From Pyrobaculum sp. 3827-6 (GTDB lineage: Archaea; Thermoproteota; Thermoprotei; Thermoproteales; Thermoproteaceae), in NCBI RefSeq assembly GCF_025641885.1, contig NZ_JAOTQN010000002.1, positions 62,001-126,000 on the forward strand: DNA of 64,000 nucleotides, given 5' to 3'. The position numbers were made by a program, and so were the translations under genes. The notes under the pieces are model-generated. The model saw nothing but the letters and a program-made list of their open reading frames with translations, searched no databases and was not told the origin of the DNA. Of this stretch, positions 1 through 7,645 are shown in pieces (within the stretch, counting starts at the first letter, position 1; each line of letters begins with the position of its first letter).

Positions 1-951
1 AGATCTACGCCGTATGTAATCTACGGCCCCGAGGGGTGCGGCAAAACGGCGCTGGCCCTGGAGGCGGTGAGGCGTTTTTTACACTGGTATCCACGCGGGG
101 TGGCCTTATATCTAGACGGCAAAGCGAGGAGGGGGGAGGACGTCTTCAAGAGCAATATACAGCTGGGGGATGTCCTAGCAGATGTGGCAGGCGAGCTCCT
201 AGGCCGGATAGGCGGGGCGGCGGCGCGGGCGGCGGTGTGGCTACTGGGGCGGGTTGTGGAGCGCCTTGTGGAGAAGCAGTCGCCGTCGAATATCCTCGTG
301 ATAGTGGACGAGCTCTTCTCAGCCGTGGGCGTCAGGGAGGGGGCGGTGGTGGTGAAGCACGCCCAGGAGCTGGGCGATAGGCATCTGAGGTCTCTAAAAG
401 CCGAGGCGGGCCTCATACCCAGGCCGCTGGCGGGCGTCCGTATCGCATACCTAGTATTTACATCTGAGGGCGCGTCCAGGCGGGAGCTTTCTAGACACAG
501 CTGGGCCCACACGGCGTTGATGTGGAATATGGACAAAGACGACTTTAAACGCCTCAACGAGGCCGTGGGCGGGCCGGACTTCGCCGCGGCGTGGAGGCTC
601 TGCGGAGGAAACCCCCGCTGCCTCTTCCAGCTGGCAGAGGCTGGGTGGGACGCGGAGAGGTATCTGGCGTCGATATCCTCATCGAGGGGGGTGAGGTGGG
701 TGGTGGCCAAAGCCGCCGAGCTGGGCCTCACCGATGCGTTAAAAGAGGCGGTGGAGGACCCGGACATTTTGGCGGAGCCCAGCGGCTTGAGGCTCGCCAA
801 GTTGCTGGAGAGCCGCAACTTCGTCGTCGAGCTCTCGCCGGCGGCCATAGGCGGCGTCCCGAGCCGCGACCCCGAGCTGGGGGTGGGGAGGCTCTACGCC
901 TGGCAGACCCCCGCGCTTAGAGACGCCGTGGCGAGGGCTCTACGAGGCTGA
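1..951 (+). CDS. P-loop ATPase, archaeal AAA-type (5' truncated)
   Basis: The reading frame is open to the first base, so the true start lies outside the window. A Walker A motif (GPEGCGKTA) is encoded at about 25-51, upstream of the first GTG at 67. A Walker B segment (ILVIVDELF) follows near 292-318. This layout fits the archaeal ATPases (Pfam ATPase_2 type) that are numerous in Thermoproteales and have no settled function. The C-terminal third has no motif I recognise. The gene converges on elp3 and their ends overlap by 12 nt. The ATPase assignment is firm; the cellular role is unknown. Confidence 0.8.
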   Translation, partial: RSTPYVIYGPEGCGKTALALEAVRRFLHWYPRGVALYLDGKARRGEDVFKSNIQLGDVLADVAGELLGRIGGAAARAAVWLLGRVVERLVEKQSPSNILVIVDELFSAVGVREGAVVVKHAQELGDRHLRSLKAEAGLIPRPLAGVRIAYLVFTSEGASRRELSRHSWAHTALMWNMDKDDFKRLNEAVGGPDFAAAWRLCGGNPRCLFQLAEAGWDAERYLASISSSRGVRWVVAKAAELGLTDALKEAVEDPDILAEPSGLRLAKLLESRNFVVELSPAAIGGVPSRDPELGVGRLYAWQTPALRDAVARALRG

Positions 952-2355
952 GAGCTCTTTACACATATACGGGCCGCACCTCTCGTACCCCAGCTTGCGG
1001 AAGTAGGGCCTCGCGCCGACGCCGCTGATCACAGCCACCCTCTTCGCGAACTCCGCGGCGATCTCCTCCGCCCTCTCCATCAAAGACCTGCCTATACCTC
1101 TGTGCTGCCACCAGCCCCCCTCAGCGCCGACGGGCACCTCGGGGCCGTAGACGTGGAGCTCTCTAACCAAGGCGGCTCCCCGGAGCTCGGGCCTGTGGGG
1201 GCCGTGGGGGATCCTCAGCCGCAGAATCCCGTAGAGAGTGTCGTCGGGCCCCACCGCCTCTAGAAAAACCTCCACGCCCCCCGACGCCACGTACTCAACG
1301 CGCTTAACCTCCACCGGGCCGGGCTGAACCGGCAGGCCGTTGGCCAGCTTCACGCCGGCCTCCCTACAGCGGATCTCCACACACCTCAGCCCAAGCCTCT
1401 CCATATGCCGGAGCACCACCTGCCTCATGTTCCCCCACCTGGGGCCGTCCACGACGTGGTGCAGAGGGATGTCGCGGCCGAGGCGCATGACCCTAGCCCA
1501 CCTGGGCACCGCTGCGTACATCCTCGCCAGGAGGTCAAGCCAAGTCTCCTCGTCGTAGCTTCGGTACGCCCCGCGGCGCCACTCCTCGTACAACGCAGTC
1601 CCCGGCACCACGTACGTGGGGTATATCTTGACGCAGTCCGGCATGAAGTCCGGGTTTGAAAACACCTCCCTCACCATCTCCAAGTCGCGGTCGGGGTCGC
1701 TACCCGGCAGACCCGGCATCAGGTGGTAGCAGACCTTGTAAGCCGAATCCTTCAAAAGAGCCGTCGCCCTAACCACCTCTGCGGCGCCGTGGCCCCTCCC
1801 AACCCTCGCAAGCACGTCGTCGTATATAGACTGGACGCCCAGCTCAACCCTAGTCACCCCCAGCCTCAGGAGGAAGTCCACCTCTCCCCTATCTACGAAG
1901 TCGGGCCGCGTCTCCACCGTAAGCGCGACGAGGCGCATAGCCGCCGACTCGTTCCTAAGTTGCTCGGCCTCCAAATCCGGCGCCAGATCCGCCGAGCCCG
2001 CCCAGTTGGGGTAGTCGTTCAGCGCCTTGAAGACGTTAGCCACAAACCACTCCCGGTACCACCGCGGCAAGGCGCCGAAGGTGCCCCCCATCACCACAGC
2101 CTCGATCTTCGACGGGAGGTGGCCGCTCATAAGATACACTTTGATACGGCCAGCCGTCTGCAGATAGGGATCATACCGGCTCCTCTTGGCACGGAGAACC
2201 ACCGGGCTGTCGGGCATGTAAGACTTGGGAACCCCCTCAGCCGACGGGCAGAAGGTACACCGGCCCGGACACGGAAATGGCTCTGTCATCAGAGCCACTA
2301 CATGCACGCCGCTCGCCATCCTAATAAAGCGCAGAGGCCTCTCCAGCTCCTCCAC
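940..2355 (-). CDS. elp3: Elp3-like tRNA uridine(34) acetyltransferase (radical SAM + GNAT)
   Basis: Archaeal Elp3 carboxymethylates the wobble uridine of tRNA using S-adenosylmethionine and acetyl-CoA. The radical-SAM cluster motif is visible as C29-x3-C33-x2-C36 (CPGRCTFC). The C-terminal ~100 residues form a GNAT domain with an acetyl-CoA loop (QHRGIGRS) and an ending typical of Elp3 (RPYFRKLGYE). Length, 471 aa, fits the single-subunit archaeal enzyme. The open frame extends to 2391, but a TATA-like TTTATAAA lies at about 2373-2381, so the GTG at 2355 is the likely leaderless start. Confidence 0.93.
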   Translation of the reverse strand: MEELERPLRFIRMASGVHVVALMTEPFPCPGRCTFCPSAEGVPKSYMPDSPVVLRAKRSRYDPYLQTAGRIKVYLMSGHLPSKIEAVVMGGTFGALPRWYREWFVANVFKALNDYPNWAGSADLAPDLEAEQLRNESAAMRLVALTVETRPDFVDRGEVDFLLRLGVTRVELGVQSIYDDVLARVGRGHGAAEVVRATALLKDSAYKVCYHLMPGLPGSDPDRDLEMVREVFSNPDFMPDCVKIYPTYVVPGTALYEEWRRGAYRSYDEETWLDLLARMYAAVPRWARVMRLGRDIPLHHVVDGPRWGNMRQVVLRHMERLGLRCVEIRCREAGVKLANGLPVQPGPVEVKRVEYVASGGVEVFLEAVGPDDTLYGILRLRIPHGPHRPELRGAALVRELHVYGPEVPVGAEGGWWQHRGIGRSLMERAEEIAAEFAKRVAVISGVGARPYFRKLGYERCGPYMCKELSAS

Positions 2356-2448
2356 AGCCGTAACACAACAAAATACTTTATAAATAGGCACAACTACTTC
2401 AGAATTTGCAACCTCTATATATCACCGGTGCTTGTAAAAGCTCGTCAC

Positions 2449-2460
2449 TAGATTTATAAA
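2449..2460 (+). promoter_or_regulatory. TATA element for the 2480 gene
   Basis: The sequence agatttataaac lies about 25 nt before the ATG at 2480, the usual archaeal TATA spacing for a transcript with almost no leader. Confidence 0.55.
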
Positions 2461-2479
2461 CAGATAGAAGGAAGATACT

Positions 2480-2803
2480 ATGTCGGGCGAACTCAGCGCC
2501 TTTGTCTACGATGCGCTTAAGACCGCCGTTGAACACGTCGTTGGTAAGCTTAAGGAGGGCAAAAAGCTCACCACCGAGGACATCTTCCTCCTCTACCTAG
2601 GATCCATACTGAGAGAAATGGGCGAGTTGCGGACCGAAATAGCCAGACTAGAGCAGAGACTCGACGAAACAAATAGAAGAATAGATGAAATAAACAAAAG
2701 AATAGACGCCGTCGCAGACTCGCTGAGCAAGAGAATAGACTCTCTACAAACAACTCTTCTTGACATACAGAAGCTCCTCATAGAGCTGGTAAAGACAAAA
2801 TAG
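2480..2803 (+). CDS. Small coiled-coil protein, unknown function
   Basis: A 107-aa protein with an ATG start behind a well-placed TATA element. The first ~55 residues look globular and helical. From about residue 50 onwards there are heptads rich in R, I, D, E and N (repeats such as RIDEINKRIDAV and LSKRIDSLQ), predicting a long coiled coil that may oligomerise. There are no cysteines, membrane segments or catalytic motifs. It stands alone between elp3 and the pilus locus. It resembles the other short coiled-coil genes in this window (27335 and 16246) in style but not clearly in sequence. I do not recognise a family. Confidence 0.7.
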   Translation: MSGELSAFVYDALKTAVEHVVGKLKEGKKLTTEDIFLLYLGSILREMGELRTEIARLEQRLDETNRRIDEINKRIDAVADSLSKRIDSLQTTLLDIQKLLIELVKTK

Positions 2804-2919
2804 CCCAGTACGTAAATATTAGCAGTAAATAAAACGTCCAAGCTATAGAAACCCCGCAATGACAGCACCATCTTAAAAAGGGACGCCGTGGCTACATACA
2901 TAGCCCAACTTAGCTGAAG

Positions 2920-3429
2920 CTATTTTGTAAAAACTAGATACTTCACGTAAGTGGGAGCTGGCATCTGCCACACGACGTAACAACCCCGCTGAGATAGATC
3001 CACCAAATCGCCTTGACTACATGTGGCCAACGGCGTAGTACCTTGAGCATAGATCTTAATGTTTGTAATGTTATAAACCGCCTTATATACAGATGTACTA
3101 GACACTCCAGAGCCTCTATACGCGGTCATATTTACGTATACAACGAGGATGTCATTTTCATTCACCAACTTTATTGAGTAGAAGAAGGAGTCGAAAGGAG
3201 GCGAGAAGCTAGGCAACGCTATAGACATATTAAAACGATAAACATTTGGCAAGGTGATAGAGGAGATGCCAGCCCTTATCTGGTTAGCCACGGAATCAGC
3301 CAAGGCCTGAGCCATAGACGCGGTCTCTTGATCAAACGCCATCTGCGCCTGCACGTTTACGATATAGGCAATCAGTACAGAGAGCAAGCCGGCGAAGGCC
3401 ATAGAGACCGCCGTCTGTAAAGCATTCAT
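2920..3429 (-). CDS. Pseudopilin-like protein, last gene of the minor-pilin operon
   Basis: A 169-aa protein with a hydrophobic helix at the extreme N-terminus (about residues 6-27, AVSMAFAGLLSVLIAY), then a polar, N-glycosylation-rich domain (several N-x-S/T) with two cysteines near the C-terminus. One N-terminal helix followed by a beta-rich outer domain is the pilin/pseudopilin plan. Its ATG overlaps the TGA of the gene before it (ATGA at 3426-3429), so translation is coupled. It has no close family I can name. It is probably a minor subunit displayed outside the cell. Confidence 0.7.
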   Translation of the reverse strand: MNALQTAVSMAFAGLLSVLIAYIVNVQAQMAFDQETASMAQALADSVANQIRAGISSITLPNVYRFNMSIALPSFSPPFDSFFYSIKLVNENDILVVYVNMTAYRGSGVSSTSVYKAVYNITNIKIYAQGTTPLATCSQGDLVDLSQRGCYVVWQMPAPTYVKYLVFTK

Positions 3430-4031
3430 CGCAACTCCAACCTAACCGGAACTACCAACACCTTCGACACGCCGCTTAGATCTACACCGGCAAGAACGCA
3501 GTCCCCAGCGTTGTAAGCCACCGGAGCCGTGATGTTGTAATATAAGGCGACGCCTGAAGCCCTCTGAGCCGCTGTGTACGTAATATTTAGCACCACCGCG
3601 ATGTCGCCATATTTAACAACCCGGGGCGCCATAGATAAAGACGTCCCCCACCCCCGCACTGCAATAGGAGTGTCAGGCGCGTACACCACCTTGCCCCAGT
3701 TCACACCCCGCAACATACCAGCCACAGACAAGTACTGCGACTCGTATACAAACGTAGTGTTGAAAACCGCCGCGCCGCCGCACATGCCCATCTGCGCCAC
3801 GCTGTACTTCAACGAGCCAAAGCGCAGAGTAGGCAGATTAATAACCCTCTGCGCGAATGCGGCCCCCATGTCGCTCTCCAGAGAGTCTGCCACCAAGTTA
3901 AAAAACGCAGAGACACTACGCATCTCCACAAGAGCTTGGTAGTAGTATATCTGCTGGAGTATAAACGGCACAACGGCGAATATGGCAACCAGCGCAAACG
4001 AGGTAATTATAAGCAACTCTAAGGACTGCAT
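3426..4031 (-). CDS. Pseudopilin-like protein
   Basis: A 201-aa protein whose N-terminus (MQSLELLIITSFALVAIF) matches the class III/pilin pattern of a very short polar stretch, S-L-E, then a long hydrophobic helix. The rest is a predicted extracellular beta domain with two cysteines that could pair. A GTG at 4037 is in frame, but the ATG at 4031 places the S-L-E motif at residues 3-5, as in the pilin at 12591. It overlaps the preceding gene by 13 nt and the following one by ATGA. Confidence 0.7.
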   Translation of the reverse strand: MQSLELLIITSFALVAIFAVVPFILQQIYYYQALVEMRSVSAFFNLVADSLESDMGAAFAQRVINLPTLRFGSLKYSVAQMGMCGGAAVFNTTFVYESQYLSVAGMLRGVNWGKVVYAPDTPIAVRGWGTSLSMAPRVVKYGDIAVVLNITYTAAQRASGVALYYNITAPVAYNAGDCVLAGVDLSGVSKVLVVPVRLELR

Positions 4032-5239
4032 GGCCACAGCGGCTTAAGATTCTGCAAATCCCCACTACCTATCGACAAGACGCCGCCCTGGTGAACAACC
4101 CAGTAAGTAACTCTGTAATCCCTAAAGGAGAAGTCAATCCTAGTTACATTCTTGCCGACGTCTGGCGCCACAGGCGCCGCGGTGGTGTTGAAGTAGACAA
4201 GGGGATAACCGCGTTCGCGTTTGTTCTCCAGCTTCTGGTTCTGAGGCGGCGGGGGGCAGAGTATGTTTTTCGGCACTAAGTAGAGCGGTATATTTCCCAC
4301 AACTATTTTAACGAGGGGCTCGACGTAGTTCGCCGAAAGGTCTATCCAGTACACCGCAGAGTACATGGTGTAGTTGTACAGTCCGTAAAGTCTGGAGTCC
4401 CTCACCTCGGAGTAGCCTATTATATACGCCCCGTCGTCTGTTTTTATGAAGGTCCTGTTCATAATGCTTATATAGGCAGTCCAGCCGTACGGCGCGGTTG
4501 TAGTAATGTTTATACAAGTCCGGTAGCCGCAGACATCATCCGACGAGCCCTCGCGCGGTAGCAACCTAACGGACACTCCGTACTGCGCAGTGACGTTTAG
4601 CCCAGCCAGGGCCAGGAGAGAGACGTTCATCACCACAGAGCTCCTGTACAAAGCAGACGTCAAATTACTAGACAACACAATAGCGAAGCTGTGCACATTA
4701 TGCTCATTGCCGTCGCTGTCGTAAAACGACAGACGCGAAACCCACGAGGGGAGGGGTTGCGTCAGATGCGTGCCGTTTGGGACAGGTTGCAACATAACAG
4801 TAAGGTTGAAGTAGCCCGGGGTATACAGCTTAATTGACCTCCCCCCTCTATAAACCATCGTCGGTTGCTTCACGGAGAGGCCCAGGACCCCCCTATTCAG
4901 CTCGAAAAACACCACCGTGCTGTTCATCATAGCCAAAGATCTGTTCACATGAAGCCAGTACAGGTAGGCGTCGGCGCCGCCGATGTATGGAAGCGCCGAG
5001 GCCAGGAAGGCGTAGCTGGCGCTGGAGGCGCTGAAGTTGACAAGAGACGCCAGCCCCATGTAATCCACATAGGAAGACAAAACACCAACAGCCTTCGACA
5101 CGTCTCTAGAGAAGACGCCGTAAGCCGCCCTCACCCCGCCGTAGCCAGGGGAAGACGCCGCAATAGACTGCAGAACCAGCACCGCAACTACAGCCACCGC
5201 GATCAACACAGCAATTAGGAGTATAACCTGGCCCCTCAT
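4019..5239 (-). CDS. Large pseudopilin-like surface protein
   Basis: A 406-aa protein with an N-terminal membrane helix (residues ~4-24, after MRGQ) and a large, probably glycosylated ectodomain with about ten N-x-S/T sites. The ATG at 5239 overlaps the TGA of the upstream gene as ATGA, which makes it preferable to the in-frame ATG at 5257. No enzymatic motif is visible. Position and topology suggest a structural or adhesive minor pilin. No named family recognised. Confidence 0.7.
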   Translation of the reverse strand: MRGQVILLIAVLIAVAVVAVLVLQSIAASSPGYGGVRAAYGVFSRDVSKAVGVLSSYVDYMGLASLVNFSASSASYAFLASALPYIGGADAYLYWLHVNRSLAMMNSTVVFFELNRGVLGLSVKQPTMVYRGGRSIKLYTPGYFNLTVMLQPVPNGTHLTQPLPSWVSRLSFYDSDGNEHNVHSFAIVLSSNLTSALYRSSVVMNVSLLALAGLNVTAQYGVSVRLLPREGSSDDVCGYRTCINITTTAPYGWTAYISIMNRTFIKTDDGAYIIGYSEVRDSRLYGLYNYTMYSAVYWIDLSANYVEPLVKIVVGNIPLYLVPKNILCPPPPQNQKLENKRERGYPLVYFNTTAAPVAPDVGKNVTRIDFSFRDYRVTYWVVHQGGVLSIGSGDLQNLKPLWPCSP

Positions 5240-5601
5240 GCGTACACCGCGATACATACAGCAGTGCCGTTAGGCATAACAGAAGCCACAGAAATAGAAA
5301 ACCTAGGCGACGGCACAGTCGGACACACGCCGCCCACAGGCCTCACCACGCTTACACGCGCAAGCGGGTCAATCAACCCAGCCTCCGCATTCGCAGTCAG
5401 CAGAGCCGAGTCCCAGTCGGTCTGAAGCCTAAAAAGGAAGTCTGGGCTGGAGGCGAGCCTCATGGCGAACAGAGCCAGCTCCGAGAACCTGCCCCTCTCC
5501 CCCACCTGCACAGACATAGAGAGGGGAGATGTGTAGTTAAACAACGCAAACACAAGCCCAAGCAACGCCGAGGCAAACACAAGCTCAACAACCCACCTCA
5601 T
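5236..5601 (-). CDS. Small pseudopilin-like protein
   Basis: A 121-aa protein with an N-terminal hydrophobic helix (VVELVFASALLGLVFALF, residues ~4-21) and a short beta-rich outer domain with two cysteines. Start and stop both overlap neighbours as ATGA (5598-5601 and 5236-5239), so it is embedded in a translationally coupled chain. Its size and topology match minor pilins. No specific family is recognised. Confidence 0.68.
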   Translation of the reverse strand: MRWVVELVFASALLGLVFALFNYTSPLSMSVQVGERGRFSELALFAMRLASSPDFLFRLQTDWDSALLTANAEAGLIDPLARVSVVRPVGGVCPTVPSPRFSISVASVMPNGTAVCIAVYA

Positions 5602-7199
5602 CTATACCTAAACACCCACAGCCCAACCTTGTACGTAATCTCGCCGGCGTCCGCCAAAGCCTCGGCGTACGAAGTAACCAACGCCTCAGGCCTCTGCCCA
5701 ACCCACCTCCACCAAGTAGCAAAACGCACCTCATACAGCGGCGGGAGGCCCCCCGTGAGAGGCATCACAACAACATCCCTCTGCGGAATCCCACCGCACT
5801 TGGGCGGATCCCCGTTGGAGTTGCGCTCCACAAGCACAACCAAGAACTTAGCCCTCCCTATCTTACTCCATGGAATGAAACAGCCGGCCTTATCCATTAC
5901 GCCATTGCCACACACAGTGCCCAGATCAAGAGCGACAGATGGGTTTATCGTCACACCTTGCAACAAGTTAGACGTCTGTCCGCCAAGAAAGCCGTAGACA
6001 GCACGGAGGCCGAGAGCCGAGACTCCAGGGTCGTCGCAACCGCAAAGCGAGGTGCTACCAATGTTTTGTATAAGTTTCGAGTGTATGATGTATACCCCGG
6101 CGTCTTGCTTAGCAACAAGCCCTACCAGCGAGACCTGGCCAGAGCCTGGGTACGTGTAGTTAACGCCCCTCACCGCGGCCCCCCTCGCCCTCACAAAGGT
6201 AAACACGGTATTTCCAGGTACTGAAAGAACCGCCCTCCCATCGACACCAGTGTCGCCAGAGAAACACTGTTGCTGAGGCACGATAGATGGCGTGTTCTTG
6301 TTAGGCGGCGCGCAACCGCCAACAGGCTTCACTCCCTGGGCCTGGGCAGTCACATATACATTAGGACCGCTTACGGCTACGGTAGTATCTGCCGGCTCCC
6401 CAGAGAGTTGATATGTGTTGCACCATACGTCGCCTGGATTTATCGTAACTGGGGAGGTAAGTAACTCCTGTCCACCCAGCTTAATGCTGTTTATCTGGAC
6501 GCTCTGGGTGCCCGAGTTGTACAGCCTTATATTGAAGTACCACTTAGCATTCTTACCGCTACCCTGTGAGTAGTAGTAGGCCCCTATAATCTCCACATTA
6601 TACGCCGCTGAGGATGACGAGGCCCAGAATATGGCACAAGCATCCAGCGCGTAGACGCCAGGAGGCGTTATAGAGATAAATGTCTGGCCCCCTTGAATGT
6701 CGAGATTTATCCTGAGAGCAGGCCTTATTACTAACTCAATGTCATACTTATCCCAGTCGCTACCAAATAGACTCTTCAAGATCCTCTGATACACCGAAGG
6801 ATCCAGCTGAGTACTGGAGGGAGTGCCCCATAGATATATGCCGTAGCCAACCTTAGTGACTGGGTAGTCTTGGCTGAATGTTCTAATGCGGCAGATGGCC
6901 TCCGCGCTTCCAGAGAGCGAGGCAAGCGCCAACAACTTCTTGGGATCTAGCTGGCCAGGTATTCCGCTGTCGGCCAGCCCCAGGTCCTGAACCTGGCTTA
7001 TGTCCGTCCAGTCGGCGGGGGAGCCGGGTTGCTGTATAATTTTCTTTAACACCTCCTGCGCGTCGAGACCCACCGACGCCTTGACCTCAGCGGCGCCGGT
7101 GGCAAAGGGGAAGTACCCCATCATGAAGTATATGCCTACCACAAAGAGAGCTACTATGGTAAAAGCGATGAGCATGTCAAGAGACTCTAAACCACGCAT
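5598..7199 (-). CDS. Large pilin-like protein, first gene of the minor-pilin operon
   Basis: A 533-aa protein. The N-terminus (MRGLESLDMLIAFTIVAL) has the short basic lead, L-E-S and a ~20-residue hydrophobic helix of archaeal type IV pilin-like proteins. A middle section around residues 200-270 (LYNSGTQSVQINSIKLGG) resembles the beta-sandwich repeat of archaellin/pilin head domains. The C-terminal half has about ten cysteines, suggesting disulfides outside the cell. It heads a five-gene operon behind its own TATA element. Role inferred: anchor or tip subunit of a pilus. Confidence 0.72.
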   Translation of the reverse strand: MRGLESLDMLIAFTIVALFVVGIYFMMGYFPFATGAAEVKASVGLDAQEVLKKIIQQPGSPADWTDISQVQDLGLADSGIPGQLDPKKLLALASLSGSAEAICRIRTFSQDYPVTKVGYGIYLWGTPSSTQLDPSVYQRILKSLFGSDWDKYDIELVIRPALRINLDIQGGQTFISITPPGVYALDACAIFWASSSSAAYNVEIIGAYYYSQGSGKNAKWYFNIRLYNSGTQSVQINSIKLGGQELLTSPVTINPGDVWCNTYQLSGEPADTTVAVSGPNVYVTAQAQGVKPVGGCAPPNKNTPSIVPQQQCFSGDTGVDGRAVLSVPGNTVFTFVRARGAAVRGVNYTYPGSGQVSLVGLVAKQDAGVYIIHSKLIQNIGSTSLCGCDDPGVSALGLRAVYGFLGGQTSNLLQGVTINPSVALDLGTVCGNGVMDKAGCFIPWSKIGRAKFLVVLVERNSNGDPPKCGGIPQRDVVVMPLTGGLPPLYEVRFATWWRWVGQRPEALVTSYAEALADAGEITYKVGLWVFRYR

Positions 7200-7220
7200 A
7201 CAACTAGCAACAGACTTTCG

Positions 7221-7232
7221 AATTTATATTTT
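7221..7232 (-). promoter_or_regulatory. TATA element of the minor-pilin operon
   Basis: Read on the minus strand, aaaatataaatt lies 22-33 nt before the ATG at 7199. This gives the five-gene set a promoter of its own, separate from the upstream surface-protein gene. Confidence 0.6.
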
Positions 7233-7278
7233 ATGGTGTAACCTCTTTTCTACACTTCAAAAACACACACCATAAGGC

Positions 7279-7645
7279 TCAGGAACAGCGCCCGGCGTAG
7301 ATAGACACCACAAAGCCACCGGCAGTGTAAATCCTCACGTAAAGCGGCGTGGTAGAGGCCTCAATCCCAGACACGACAATCTCATCCACACCCAAGATCT
7401 CCTTCCCCACCGGGTATCTCACGCCGTAGATCTCTACTGAATCTACATACACGGGTTGAGCCGCCGCAACCTCCACCCTCAACAGTAGCTGTCCACCGCC
7501 GATACACGCCTGCAGGATCTTTAGACCCCTCTGCCCCACCGCGACGGAGGAAGAGGCTGAGAAAGTTGTATACAGGTACCACGCAACCGCCAGCGCGATA
7601 ACGAGAACAAACCCCGAGCAACACAGCGTGGTCAAGCGAGAGCAT
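7279..7645 (-). pseudogene. Type IV pilin-like gene interrupted by a one-base frameshift
   Basis: The natural start is the ATG at 7645, which overlaps the stop of the gene before it as TAATG. That frame gives MLSLDHAVLLGV and then leaves the pilin pattern. One base later, at a TTT run (7609-7611), the other frame continues VLVIALAVAWYLYTTF and runs to a stop at 7279. Joined, the two pieces reproduce the N-terminal helix of the pilin-like genes at 12164 and 12591. As it stands, only a TTG at 7635 opens the downstream frame (118 aa), without the class III signal. It may be a pseudogene, a sequencing error or a frameshifting site. Confidence 0.75.
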
